A stretch of DNA of 64,000 nucleotides from positions 691,138 through 755,137 of the forward strand of contig JAANYP010002796.1 in NCBI GenBank assembly GCA_020465985.1, read 5' to 3'. A program made the translations under genes and the position numbers. Each line of letters begins with the position of its first letter. Positions within the stretch are counted from its first letter, which is position 1. Below are positions 15,003-27,885 of this stretch, one piece after another. Under the pieces are notes generated by a model. That model was not told where the DNA came from. It did no database searches and saw only the letters and a program-made list of their open reading frames with translations. Origin of the DNA: Centrapalus pauciflorus (taxonomy: Eukaryota; Streptophyta; Magnoliopsida; Asterales; Asteraceae).

Positions 15003-16694
15003 ATGATTGTCATAAATTTTTTATTAAATTAAATGAGAATATAAATTACATGTATTAATTTATATACTATAAAAGTTGAGTCCATGTATTAAATGATTGT
15101 CATAAATTTTTTTATTAAATTAAATGAGAATGTTAATTACATGTATTAATTTAATAAATAATAATATTTATTTACTGTTTATTAAATACATAAACATGCA
15201 ATGGTAAAAACTTCATGTAAACAAATGAGAATGCTAATTATATGGTTCTATTTTATTTTTTATTTAATTTAATAAATAATAGGAATTAGATATTTTTCAT
15301 TTATAAATAATAGGTATTAGTTATTTTGTGATACTTGATTATATTTTTTAATTTGGTAATTAAACAATTTAGATACTATTGAGCAATTTTATGTACATAT
15401 AACTTTGTGCATAAGACGAAACTTTATGTACATATAAAATTAATGCATCATGTCCCATAAAAAATTCTATTGTTTGAACTTAATGATTTCATTTGATTTA
15501 AAATAAAATTTGAGCATCCTAATAATCTTTTTAAGACTCAAAATTATTTATATTTTTAATTTGGTAATTAAAAACATTTTAAATACTATTTGATCAAGTG
15601 ATTTTAAAACAAAAAACTTAATTTGAGCATCCTAATAATCTTTTTAAGACTCAAAATATTTATATTTTTAATTTGGTAACTAAAAACATTTTAATACTAT
15701 ATGATCAATTATATTTATAAGCTTAAACTGTAATAAAACTTTTAATGATATTTAAGCATTCCAATAAATTTTTTTAAGACTTAATATTAACTTGATAATT
15801 AAAAATATTATAATTACTATTTTGTTAAATATATTGAATAATTTAAAAATATATCAAATCATATTATATTATTATATATGTATGTATGTATATGGATCAA
15901 GAGAATACTCTAGATAGTCGAGAGTACCAACGTATCCCCTTGTGATGATCATTCACATATTTCTTTTTATCTAAACATGTATAAACAAAAATTAAAAAAA
16001 ATTATTTAAAAAATCATAAATTTATACATTAATATTCGAAAAATAAATCTTATGAATGGTTGAAAAAAATCATCTGAATGATGTTAATGATCAATTACTT
16101 GGATGTCTCTAAACGGTTAATACTAATAATATTTAATGTATTCTATTATAATTAATAACTTTTAAGTTTATTGTCATTATTATTGTTATTATTATAATTA
16201 TTAATCGAAAAATATTTTAAATATTATTTGTTGTGATTATTTGGGATCTAAGTATCTAACCATAATCTTATCTTAAAAGGAATTTGACTTAAATTCTTTA
16301 ATTAATTTGAAAAAAGTGATTAACATATGTCATTAGTCGAATATGCCACTTGATGTTATGAGAAAAAAAAAAAAGACAAATGACAATTTATTTACTCTTT
16401 TAATAGTAGTTATACATAAACAAACTTCCAGCCGGTCCGTTGAACGTTCAGTTCGTTTACGGACCTATTTAACTTGCATTTAATTAAAAGAACTGTAAAC
16501 AGATATAAATGAATCAAAATTTGAGATACAATACAAAAGAAAATAAGAAATTTCCTTGTCCACAGACAAGATCTCTTGGACTACATGTAGACTTGAAGGG
16601 GCTGGTTTTTATACTAAATTGTCTGGAAGGTTGGTTTGCCTGAGGATTTGGCTCCTAAGGGGAATGGCTGGTGATGAGATCATGATTAACGATT
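14908..16694. repeat. AT-rich intergenic DNA with local tandem repeats
   Basis: An (ATT)n tract lies at 14955-15000. A unit containing AATGATTGTCATAAATTTTT occurs at about 15001 and 15093. A second unit of about 113-129 bp containing GAGCATCCTAATAATCTTTT occurs at about 15511, 15624 and, more diverged, 15753. A partial family G element with GTGATGATCATTCACATATT lies near 15940. No gene is seen. Confidence 0.6.
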
Positions 16695-16702
16695 AGTACG
16701 TG

Positions 16703-16934
16703 TAAGGGTGACAATCTTGACCCAACAGGCCAGACGGGCCGAGCAATTAAATGGACTTATTGTAAAAAAACTAAGATATAACATAATTTTTTTAAAAAAA
16801 TGAAAATTTCTAAAACGGTGTATTAAAAAAATTGTTCTTTGAAAAAAATTTCAAGATTATATAAAATTTATGACTTTTGATCGTCAACCCGTTTGACCCA
16901 TTTGCTTGAATGGGCTCAAATTGCCACCCTTTTA
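16703..16934. mobile_element. hAT-type MITE at the CRK stop codon
   Basis: It starts TAAGGGTGACAAT and ends ATTGCCACCCTTTTA, an imperfect terminal inverted repeat. The octamer AGTACGTG flanks it exactly at 16695-16702 and 16935-16942, the 8-bp duplication typical of hAT transposons. The right copy of the duplication touches the CRK stop codon (16943-16945), so the element occupies the start of the CRK 3' untranslated region. No coding capacity. Confidence 0.85.
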
Positions 16935-16942
16935 AGTACGTG

Positions 16943-19900
16943 TTACCTCGGGTAGAAATGACTGTGGGAAATCGTGGCAATGGAATCAGACTCATCGCCA
17001 TATTGTTGGTAAATCCGTAACCTTTCTGTGAAGTCGTTGAGTTCCATGGTTTCTTCGTTCATGAAAGGGGGGTTAGATGGGGCAGGTAAGGGTTTATCAT
17101 CCCTTGCCAACATTTGTAGTACTGCTGACATGGATGGTCTTAAAGATGGAGCTTCTTGGGTGCAAAGAAGTCCTGCTTGCACCACTTTTATGGCCTCTTT
17201 CTGGTATTTGCTATCAGGATAGATATGCATCATTAGATTGGGATCGAAGATTTCGGCAACTGTGTCTTGCTGGAAATGGTTCCATGCCTGTTTCATCCAT
17301 ATCCAGATAACCCAAACAATAATTAATCTTTTCATATTGAAATCGACTCACATTTTACTGTTTATCAAATACTACCATTTGTAGAAAATTTGGAAGTACA
17401 TTATCTTTAATTGAGGTAAACATAGTCCCACCCCAAAAAATTTTGATCTAAACTACATTGTTTTTCTATGCAATTTTTTAATGTTTTCCTAGTTAATGTG
17501 CCAATCATCATATTGGAAAGCAGTTGTCATTGTAAAACTTTATTAGCATGAAAACTGTTGTAGTTATAATGGGATAAAAGGAGCTTTATGTATCGGGTAA
17601 GGTTTTTATACTTACGATAGCCACTAAGCTGTCGGTATATTCTATGGTTTTGCTTCTGTTGTTTTCCATGCCGGTGACCACCTCCAGCAATAACACACCA
17701 AAGCTATAGACATCTGCCTTCTCGGTTAACTGACCATGGGCTAGGTACTCCGGAGCCATATATCCTCTGGTGAAATTGAAATAAAAGAGAAACTTAGCAA
17801 ACCGTTATCCTGCTTTTGATCTAAATAACCTGTAAGATGACATGCTAAACAAAGACGACACCGATCATGATCATATCTGCGCACTTTGACTCTTTTTGTG
17901 CATACCTGAATCTAGGTGTATTCTTGCCCTTTCTCATGTATACAAGCATTATATCAGTATGTAAAGGTGAAAAGGTGAACAAAGTAAGATCCTTACAGTG
18001 TTCCTGCAATGGCAGTGCTGATGTGACTTTTATCATCTTGAAAAGACCTGGCCAGGCCAAAATCGGCTATTTTAGCACGAAACCTCAAGTCTAACAATAT
18101 ATTAGCAGCTTTAATATCCCTGTGTATTATTCGGTTTTTCGTATTTTCATGAAGGTAAACCAGGCCTTCGGCTGTACCAATGATAATATTAAATCTCTTC
18201 TCCCAGTTTAGGGTCTTGCCTTTAGTTGCATCTGTAGAAGTATAGTGATCTGAGACTCGTGAACTCATTGAGGGAATGGAAGGATAAGGGATCAGTCATT
18301 GAAAAGTTTTAAATTACCGAAAATGAAGCGGTCGAGGCTCAAGTTGGGTAGATATTCATAAACAAGAATACTTTCAGGTCCTGAACAGCTGCATCCTAAC
18401 AGCCTGACCAGGTTTTTGTGTTCAATACTGCTAATCATGTTGACTTCGTTATAAAAATCTGCCGCTCTGAATTTGCTGTTGAAGAAGAGCCTCTTCACAG
18501 CTATTTCTCGTCCATCTGAAAGAACCCCCTGAAAGTGATTTCACAGATCCCATTAATTATGTAAAGGAATCCATGACAAAACTAAAACTTTTTCGCTGGA
18601 TGATGGATTAATTGTGATTGTACTACCTTGTAGACAGTCCCGAATCCTCCTTGCCCGAGCTTATTAGACTCATCCCAATTCCCTGTGGCTTTTTGAACTG
18701 TGGAGTATTTGAAGTTCAAGCTACTATCATTAAGCATCTTCACCAGATTTTTGGCATCATAAGAACCTGAAACATTAAGCACTCATTAGTTTGTTTTACG
18801 AAATTTACAGACTATGTATGTTATTGCTAAATTTTAACAAGTCCACCAGGGTTTATACTTCACAAAATTCAAATGGTGATCAGTGAGTGGCTTATACCTT
18901 TTCTCTTCTTCTGTATATATATGTGTTTCCGGATATACACAGCAACCAGCAAAGCAACCATGAGAACTGCCAGAGAACTAACAACAGAAACTACTATGGC
19001 TATTATCTTCCCTGCAAAATCCATATATATATATAAGATCATCAGAGGAAATATGTATAAGCTTTCTACCTAAGTCAAGAGTGAGTGTGGTTCCAACATT
19101 TTTACAACAGATGCTTTGTCGGAAAATTCTCTAGTAACCTAACAACTGTGAATAACTTTCTATTATAAAACCCATGTTTTGGTTACTTTATTCTATGATG
19201 TTAATGATTTCATTCTTATGATCTTCTTTGTAATTATTTTACTATGCTGTTGAGATTTTCTTAATGATATTATCATTACCATCTAAGCCTCCAATATGAT
19301 GTAAAAATGTTATGTTTTAATGTAAAAGATTCCATATTTTGGTCGTTATTGACTTACTAGCTAGTTTGATTATAACCATATACTCATAGTGTTTGACAAA
19401 TGCATTTACTTATTTCCGTCAATATCACCATTTCTTGTTAACGGAGTAGTTTATTGGTACCAGGATCATGTTTTTACGAATAAAACAAAAGAATCCATCG
19501 GTTATATTAAAGGTCTAAAGGCTTCGTCATGGTTGTTCGAGACATGTACTAATGTAGGTGTCATGTAAGTCGATAGTTTGACCGACTCGAGGTCATGATA
19601 ATATTGTTAAGAATATCTAATTAAATGATGAAACACTAAAATCATAGTAGCCACAATGATAAATCTATACGTTACTTTGAGAAAGAAAAAAGATATAATA
19701 ATAGATTGTTACCTCTATTGCTAGAGCCAGCTGGTATAGGATTAAGAAAATTGGTGTTGGAATACCTCAGGAAACATCCTGCATTCATTGCCCGGCCCTC
19801 AGACCATGGCAAGCATTTTAATATTGATGCAGATGCATTCTCTAAACACGCCCTACAAGAACTCGGATTCAAAGTTCTCCAGCAGTCTGCGAGAACATAA

Positions 19901-20466
19901 ACCGACTCATTTACAGACACTGAGATCTCTTCCCTGGCAAAGTACTCATCGTTCCCTGATGCATCCGTTGCAGCATCTGACAGTGCCTGCCTTACTGAAC
20001 TTTGAAACAGTCCACTCGTCCTTGTTGTATTCCCACAAACAAAAAAGTCATTAGGCCCTGTAGACTCGTCGTAGAAGCTGTAGTTCTGAACTCGCATAAA
20101 GCAACCATCAAGATATATTCGTCCCCCATTGTTAGGAAAGCAACTAGGAAGAACAGTACGAGCTTCGGCATAGCATAAGATGCAATCTTGTGCGGAAAGA
20201 TCGCCATAGCATTGAGCAAGTCCATAATTTCTGTTGGGTTCAATACCCACAGCTGCGGTTCCATTACGTGAAGTTCGCATTTGAGTGCCAATTAGTTCCA
20301 TCGTGCGGACAAAGTTTGGGATGAATAGAGTTTGATTGTTCTCTAATTGTTGATCACAAGTGATGTTGATGATTTGGGATCTGGCATCCCCCTCTGATTT
20401 GGCCACTAGTAGCAGAAATGCGATCAGAGCAATGCAAGTAGAAGCTGTGTGTGATGTTTCCTCCAT
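16943..20466 (-). CDS. CRK2-like: CRK2-type cysteine-rich receptor-like kinase
   Basis: Seven exons with GT-AG junctions: 20466-19713, 19011-18898, 18766-18627, 18528-18318, 18231-17997, 17766-17616 and 17287-16943, giving 649 residues, the usual size for this clade. The order is a signal peptide (1 to about 26), two Gnk2/DUF26 domains with C-x8-C-x2-C (Cys86/95/98 and Cys195/204/207), a transmembrane segment (about 253-277) and a Ser/Thr kinase. The kinase keeps the glycine loop GQGGFG (327-332), Lys348, Glu364, HRD (443-445), DFG (463-465) and APE (489-491). It should be a plasma-membrane kinase sensing extracellular or redox/immune cues, as known for CRKs. FFNSKF..ADFYNEVNMI and LARSFQDDKSHISTAIAGTL closely resemble Arabidopsis CRK2. 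An in-frame ATG 24 codons upstream was passed over because the chosen start gives a clean signal peptide. MITEs flank both ends. Confidence 0.93.
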
Positions 20467-20549
20467 CTTTACAGGTGTGTTTGTCTGGAGATGGAGAGGC
20501 TGTTCAAGATGGAAATTGCAGAGGAAGTTTAGGAACAATTATGGAAACG

Positions 20550-20866
20550 GTAAATTGCCGACAAAAGCTAACATAAAATTCAAATTTTAACAATAAAGAT
20601 AAAGTAAATTTTTTTAGGCTGAGAAAAGATTATAAACTTCAGATTTGACAAAATAGGGTATAAGATGGTAAAATTCGAATTTTATAATCCTCTTTCGATA
20701 AAAAAACAACATTTCAAGATCCTTTCTTGGCCTAAAATTTTGAATTCTATATCCTTTCTCGGCAATAATAGAATTTCATAATTCTTTCTCGGTCTGAAAA
20801 ATTTTACAATACTTTTATTGTCAACTTTTGAAATTTATGTTACCTTTCTAAGCAATTTTCCCTCGT
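20550..20866. mobile_element. Foldback MITE, family B, in the CRK upstream region
   Basis: The left side has TAACATAAAATTCAAATTTT and a run ending TTTTTTTAGGCTGAGAAAAG; the right side has TTTATGTTACCTTTCTAAGC and AATTTTCCC. This is a degraded copy of the element at 50761-51067. It starts only about 84 bp before the CRK ATG. No clear target duplication remains. Confidence 0.65.
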
Positions 20867-21144
20867 AGAAAATCATGAATTCTAAACGATTTTTGACATA
20901 TATGCGAGAAGAAATTATAGGCATGTTATTGATTCAAACTCGTAAATGTGTGTGAAACCATGCCAATTTGATCCTACGGTATTGTTTGTTTTTTAATATA
21001 TTAAACATATGTAGTTTCTTCGTACATGCGGAAGAAAAGATGTTGGGAAGGACGGCAAGCTATAATAAGAGACTATTTGTTTATAAATCATACAAGAAAA
21101 GTGGATTCTAATAGCCAGAATTCACTGATTTAAATAAAAAATTA

Positions 21145-21240
21145 ATTTGATGACTTTTTTGGAAAAAAATTACATGACGAATCGAATACATAAAAATCAT
21201 GAAAACACGTTGGTCTTTTTCGTAATAAACTATTTGTATA
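21145..21240. mobile_element. Foldback MITE, family A, half copy
   Basis: GACTTTTTTGGAAAAAAATT, then ACATGACGAATCG, then CATGAAAACACGTTGGTCTT match the right half of family A elements. The left half is missing. Confidence 0.5.
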
Positions 21241-23489
21241 AATAGTCTTCTTTTTCCAAAAGCAAATATGCTCATTCAGGTAAAGGTCTTTTTATGAATA
21301 TTTTTTTTAAAACTTTTAGCAAACAAACGGTTTTTAAATTAAATATTTCAAATAGAAAGCTCTAGTTAAAAACAAACAACCAACAAATTTGGGGTGAGGT
21401 GACGAGCACACTTATGTAGAAAACCAAGCAATATGATGATGTAACATAAAGTGTTAGAAAATATATAAATAAAATAAATCATATGGTAATGGTACCCTAC
21501 AGAGGCGTCAACTTTGGAAACCGGCTCGTTTTGTAAGTTAGCAGATGGGTAACTTTCATGTTTGCAAATCAACAAAAAACACCGATCTTATCATGGATTA
21601 CGACTGTCTTTCTTAAATAATCTATAATTCTAAGGTGCCCTTTGGTTTGGAAGATTTCAACAACTTGTCAACTTAGGATTTGGATTTAAAAATTCAACTA
21701 TATCATGTTTGGATAAAAACTAAAATGACAAGACTTTGCTTCATTTAGCATTTAGCATTTAGCATTTCACATTTAACATTTCATATTCTCCACATCTCGT
21801 CGTTTCATCATTCACTCATCCCTGGTTATTTTAAAATCCTATCATTCAGCAGCTTACTTGTGCTTCAAATCTGCAAATTATAAATTCCGATAGGCTTTAA
21901 CTTATTCGATTAATATGTGATGTTTTCAAAAATCGATTGGCTATTCATGACCGTAAAATGCATTCCACCACCGGAAAGGCGGAAACACATATCTCAGCAA
22001 GAAATGTTGGATCATACGAAAATGAAACAGATCATACTAGCTAAACGGCAAACACATACAGATCTAAGTCTGGTTGGAATCTCACCCGAAACCCTTGGAT
22101 CTGTTGTTCTCCTTCTTCGATCTGTTGTCTCGTTCTTCGATTTAGGGCTTCAAATTGTTGTTGTCATTGATCAGTTGGTGGCGGTGGTGGTTGGTGAAGC
22201 AGTAGAGAGATTGGTACAAAATGAATCATGAAGTCCAGCAGCTTGGAATTAATACTTCAATTGGATGAATGTATATACGGATCCGTAGGTATAGGAAAGA
22301 TCAAAAGGGAGGAGAAAGTGGAAGAAGAATGGATCATGGAAGACGATGATTGACTTTCAGGTGTACGTACACACAACTTTGAATCCGAGAGAAGCTTTTA
22401 TGGGTTAGGATTTGGTGGGACTTGTAATTTCTGTGGGGACCATTTGAGGATATTTATTTATTTTGATAATTATACTATTTCTAATAAATGTTTACTGTCA
22501 AATAATCATTATTATAATTACAAGTTTACAACTAAGATATTTCGCATGTTTAACGCACCTGGTTGGAGCTTCGAGCTATAACTTTTTAAAAGAGTTGAAC
22601 CTTTTAGTTTTCATAAATATGTTTGCTAAAATTAGTTGTCGTTGTAGCTTTTAATATTAAATTACATAAAAAGACAATAATAGTTTATAATTATTATGTG
22701 AGTAAAATTGTAAAAATTTTTTTACCAAAAGCTCAGTCTACTTTTGGAAGCTATGACAAGTAGCTTTTGATAGAAGAGTTTTTGAAAACTTTCAATTCTG
22801 AATTAGAAGCTCAAGCTTCCATCAACCAAACAGGTTTTTGAGTTTTGGCTTTCAAAAACAAAAGTTGAAGCTCGTAAAAACTCTCAAAAACTGTTTACCA
22901 AACATGTCCATAATTAAACAATACACATATGGTTTATTTGTAATTATCTTTTTCCATCTAGAAATTTTACAACAATACACACAATGTAATTTATGTTTTA
23001 GAAAAATTAAATCATACTTTAAAATCAACAATTATATATAACACTTTCGACTCATCCTATTATATTTCTTTTACCTTTATTATATTTCTGTAATTTATAT
23101 AATATGTTAAAAATAGATTTTACCATTTATTATGCTACCTTTGAACTGTTTGGTTGGACGTGATTGAATAACAAATAAATAGAATAAGTGATTATCATTT
23201 CATATCACGTTTGTTTACATCATTTGAATGTAATAAATCATTACTAGTTGTTTGGTAGACAGAAATAAAGAAATGAATGTAATGAGATTAATGCATAATG
23301 ATAGAAATGTCCATAATATAAAAAGGTTTGATGATTATCATTTTTTCACAAAAGTCTCCAAGTTAATTTTTTCATTAAGCAATATAGCGCAGAGGAAACA
23401 CCGATTTAAAAAAAGTATTGTAACATTCCTTAGGTTAAATTAGCTCAAGTTAACTTAATTATGTAACTTTATTTTAATTAAGTAATGTA
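21241..23489. other. Intergenic DNA with MITE-like scraps
   Basis: No convincing gene. The plus-strand frame at 21917-22231 (104 codons) has no recognisable domain. Between about 22550 and 22905 phrases such as GCACCTGGTTGGAGCTTCGA and GTTTACCAAACATGTCC suggest a decayed PIF or hAT MITE, but ends and target duplication could not be fixed. Confidence 0.3.
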
Positions 23490-23498
23490 ATTAATAAA

Positions 23499-23791
23499 GG
23501 GTTTATTATGAAAAAAAAACCAAAATGTTTTTATGTTTATTTATTTTTTTCCAAAAAAAAAGTCTTCAAGTTAATTTTTTTTTTTTTTTTGGTTTAGTGA
23601 AATTTGGACATTAGAACGCATTTTTTCAGTTTTTAAAAACCCAGATTACTAATTATAGTCGGGTTCTAATGTCCAAATTTCACTAAACCAAAAAAGGAAA
23701 AATTAATTTGGGGACTTTATGGAAAAAAAATAACACAGAAGAACGAAAGCACAAAACGTAAAAACATTTTGGTTTTTTTAATGATAAACCC
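23499..23791. mobile_element. Foldback MITE, family A, copy 2
   Basis: GGGTTTATTATGAAAAAAAA at the left and TTTTAATGATAAACCC at the right, self-complementary over most of the element. The nonamer ATTAATAAA flanks it perfectly (23490-23498 and 23792-23800). Confidence 0.9.
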
Positions 23792-24279
23792 ATTAATAAA
23801 AGTTATAAAGTTTTGGGTTAAATTTGCTAATTGATAATGGGTGTAGAGTTGCCAAACTTTCATTATAATGTGACTGTTTAAGGGAGCGATGATTCTTTAA
23901 TGAGTTTGATTACTCAATACATGTAAAAGTACATCCGCGTGTTTTTCTCTAAAAAAACAAACTCATTCTCTCTCACTCTCAATTTTCATTTTCTCTTGAA
24001 TTCTCACAAAAGTTGATCAAATCAAGCTTGAATTATCATTTAAATTGCAAATGCAAGTGATTTCGAGCAACAATGTGTCCAAAATTCAAGGTAATTTACA
24101 CTTTTAATTGTGAAATGTTGGTATTTATGCTCACAGCTTTGTTCGAGATGAACAAAGGTCGTATGGGTTAAAAGTGGCATGAATTGCCTTTGCAATATGA
24201 TGTTTGTTATATGTTAGAAATTGTGTTATAATTATTTTTGCAGGTGTTTTCTGTACAAAATAGAGGCTAAAACAGATTT

Positions 24280-24620
24280 TGACAAAAGCGACGAAAACTT
24301 GTAAACTGATAATAGATCAAGTTTGGATCTGTCTTAGATCCAAAGTTCAGATAGGTGTTAGATCTGAAGTTCAGATATGAACTATAGGCCACACTCGAAG
24401 TTATCATCCCGGCATGAACCGAAGTTCGAATATTAACTAAATCAGTTTAAAAAAATCCAAGTGCTAAACTTCAGACCAATTTGTGTTCGGATCTCATGAT
24501 ATCCCAAATTCGCATAAAAGTCATAACACGTTATCAAATTCGGATCCTATATTATCCGTAGTTCGGATGACAAACCGAAGTTAAATCCGAAATTGGTCCT
24601 GATCCGAAGTTAAGTTACTA
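24280..24620. repeat. Cluster of a degenerate GATCCGAAGTTCGGAT-like motif
   Basis: About ten copies of variants such as GATCCAAAGTTCAGAT, GATCTGAAGTTCAGAT, CCGAAGTTCGAAT and GATCCGAAGTTAAG occur in 340 bp. Clustered short motifs of this kind are seen in the subterminal regions of CACTA and other class II elements, but no terminus was found, so the nature of the cluster is open. Confidence 0.4.
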
Positions 24621-26061
24621 TTCAACTATTACTAAGTTCAAATTATGCCTTTAGCTTAGATATTGCTATATATCCAACATACATGTTAATTAAGCTGATT
24701 AAAACATGTGAAGGAAAGTCAGTATGTTAATATTAAAAGTAAAAGCCAGATAAAATATATGAAGTTTTTCGGCTAAAATTGTAACCCAAAGCCAACCCAA
24801 AGTATATGTTATCCTGAATAATCAAGAGGTGGTTAAATTTCACTGCAGATTGTTATTTGTCAAAGCCTAAGAAACTGTGAGGTATAGATTAGTTGCTTTA
24901 CATGTATATTATGAAATGAGACATGTTGGCATGTTTAGCTTTCATTAAATTCAGTTCTAAAACTTGATTGAGCGACTGTGCATACTATGGTAAGGTGTTG
25001 CCAGCAAGTTTACTATCAGACATTTACACTTCATACTTGCTTCAGTTATCATATGTTACGCTTTGTCATCACTTTGTTATCATTTCTATTATCAATTGAT
25101 TGCTATAAACTAGTATAACAATTCGATTATTCCAACTTGCTCAAACAGAGCTTGTATATTACTTCAGTGTCTCCCACATTGCTTTGCCGGAAACTAGCCC
25201 AGTATGTGACTGATTCCCACAAAATGTGTGTGTGTGTGTGTGGTTTAACATCATCTCATTCTAACGAGTAAAGACTATATGCCAATCATGCATGTACTTT
25301 AGACTAAAGGTATATCCGCTTATCATAAATACATGTTTATTGTTAAAACTATAAACTCATTAAGCAAAAGGCTATTATTACATATGACTATTTATAGCAA
25401 AAGTTAAAGCCCCAGTTAGACCAAGTTCGACTCAGATATTGTGAAGATTGAAGTTTCATAGACTTAACACATTTGTGGTACTTAGCAGCAACTTACAAGC
25501 TTTGGGATGTTGGATAGCTATTGTTATGATAAAAGACGTTATAATAGTAATAGTTAACATGAACACTTATGTTAATTTATGGTTTTGTGTACTTTAATAG
25601 TTTAATTTAAATGTTGTCATGTGTATATCTTAGTTCCGATTGATTATATTGCTTAACTGGGATTTATAGATCCTTAATGAAAGTTGGATTTTACAAATAT
25701 ATACCAGAAGAAAATTTTCAGACATAAAGGATGGCTAGGCAAGAACTAGGAGACACCAAATAGTTATTATTTTTTTTTTTTGAAAGTTTTAACTTTTGAG
25801 TTCTTAATTATTAAAAAGGTATGTTATTTGCAAATATACCGTAAAATTTATGCCATTTTGCACATATATAATGTTAATTATTACAATCTTTACACTAGCT
25901 TTTTAATTTTTGATTTAAAATTGGAATGTATCTTTGTGTTACTTAGTTGTGAGTCCCATTCTTTGTTTAAATGCTTTAAACCATATGACTTGCTTTGGAG
26001 AAGTGGTTCCCTAGCTACAGATTGAACATTACAAGTTTTTTTGAAATTAAGTGGCATTTTC
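24621..26061. other. Intergenic, nothing recognised
   Basis: AT-rich sequence with a short (TG)n run near 25227. The frame at 25780-26025 overlaps a decayed duplicated segment and has no recognisable domain. Confidence 0.4.
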
Positions 26062-26520
26062 GATGAAATGACATTTCTAGATTGACCCAAATTCAGTTTC
26101 GGATTGAAAGTGGTTGATCTTAGATCTGGAAGTGTGTTGTAGTCTTGTAGAGAAAAAGGTTTTCCAGCGGATATTCGATGAAGTTAACGCGTAAGTTACC
26201 GGTTTCAAGTCTTATAGACATGTTTGAATAAATTTTTTAGGGATTTAAACATTACAAAAAAAAAAAGTCTAGAGACTTGATATATAATTTCATAAAAGTT
26301 CGTTGGATTTTTTAATATTAATAACAATACAGTTACGAAAATAAACATAATCAAATTGCTCAGACACCTAAACAGCTACTCCATTCCTTTTTTGTTGCAT
26401 TTCACTGCTTCCTATCTTCACTTGCTTGTTTGAAGTCCGACTTGACGAAAAATTTGATTTCCATTCTTCAAAACCTCTAATGCCCGATGAATATCATAAC
26501 TTGTAGGTCGATACCATTTT
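26062..26520. repeat. Direct duplication, copy 1
   Basis: This segment and 27295-27740 share long stretches in the same orientation, including GATGAAATGACATTTCTAGA, TTGATCTTAGATCTGGAAGT and ATATCATAACTTGTAGGTCG. On the minus strand both read SYDIH.(A/T)LEVL..NQIFRQVGLQ. This copy is the more decayed, with stops soon after that stretch. Confidence 0.7.
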
Positions 26521-26910
26521 CATTTTCATTTTTAATTAATTTTCGTTTAGTCCTATTTTAACATTTATTATTATAAAATTTTATTACACATTAAAATTAT
26601 GTTTTTAATTATACATATGCTTGAAGTTATCTTTTGAAACTATTATGTTATGTTTAATTGTATGAAAAACACATTATTATTCAAATGCATAATATAATAT
26701 TCTAATAAAATTGTTTTATAATTAAAATATAAGTAATTAATATTCAGATTTTGTATTAACTATAATCATGTTTAACATTGAATATTACTATTATAACGTT
26801 AGCAAGTCCTAATCGATGTATTGGAGACATTACCACTATAACTTTATTTGATTTGGTCGTAAAACCAACAAATTAAATTGACGATTAAACCTAATTCAAT
26901 GTCAGAATTT

Positions 26911-27062
26911 CAAAATATGGTAATGAATAATTAATTAATTAATTCTGGTTCTGATCGGATTTAATAACGCATAATTTGTAATTTAGCAAAATATGGTTAT
27001 GAATATTTAATTAATCAATTCCGGTTCCGGTCGTATTTAATAACGCATGGTTTGTAATTTTG
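26911..27062. repeat. Tandem duplication, period about 77 bp
   Basis: Two adjacent copies share CAAAATATGGT(A/T)ATGAATA, GGATTTAATAACGCAT and TTGTAATTT, with scattered substitutions. Confidence 0.65.
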
Positions 27063-27294
27063 ACATCGCAAAATCTAGCAAACCATTTATATGAATTAAC
27101 TAATAGTATATCAGCTTTCTAATTTCACTATTCGATCTTGTTTTAGTTGGGTTTCGTTATTTGAATTGTTTGAAAAATATTTATTCATTTATATTTATAT
27201 TTATTTTTGTGATTAATATTTTAGATCACGCAACAACGCGCCAGGTGTTCAGTAACACGTTATTAACAAATTCGAAATCTAAGGGCTTGGTTTG

Positions 27295-27885
27295 ATGAAA
27301 TGACATTTCTAGATTGACCCAAATTCAGTTTTGGATTTAAAGCGGTTGATCTTAGATCTGGAAGTGTTGTAGTCTTGTAGGAAAAATGGTTTTCCAGCAA
27401 ATATTGACTTTTCAATGAAGTTAACGCAACGCGTAAGTTACCGGTTTTAAGTCTTGTAGACACGTTTGAATAAGAATTTGTTTAGGGTTTCACAAAAGTT
27501 CGTTGGATTTTTTCAATATTAACCATTTTAATAACAATACGGTTGCCAAAATAAACATAATCAAAGTGCTCAAACACCTAAACAGCTGCTACATATTCCT
27601 TTTTTGTTGCATTTCGCTACTTCCTATCTTCACTTGCTTGTTGAGTTGTTGAAGTCCGACTTGACGAAAAATTTGATTTCTATTCATCAAAACCTCCAAC
27701 GTCCGATGAATATCATAACTTGTAGGTCGATACCAACCATTAGGTAGTTCTGGATCCACCACTTGAAGCCACACACTATAGCTAATACTACAATTTTTAA
27801 CCAACATTTTCAAGAAGCTTATAGAGTAGAAAAGAAATGAAAATAAATTATTAGTGAGGAGACATGAATTGTCAAGTTGTATCAA
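27295..27885 (-). pseudogene. Direct duplication, copy 2, with a decayed exon-like frame
   Basis: The minus-strand frame 27885-27589 includes VDPELPNGWYRPTSYDIHRT followed by LEVLMNRNQIFRQVGLQQL. The same reading exists in decayed form in copy 1 at about 26380-26510, so the duplicated unit carried what looks like a coding exon. I do not recognise the protein, and neither copy has a start, partner exons or a domain I can name. The reading up to VDPELP is AT-rich and probably intronic. Treated as a fragment of unknown origin. Confidence 0.35.

Noticed and set aside
19672..20538. Longer CRK start at 20538 (24 extra residues)
   Set aside because: The shorter start at 20466 gives a clean N-terminal signal peptide of normal length; the extension would place a polar stretch before it.
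19706..20590. Plus-strand frames and alternate minus frames over the CRK first exon
   Set aside because: They are shadow frames of the Gnk2-domain exon and contain no domain of their own.
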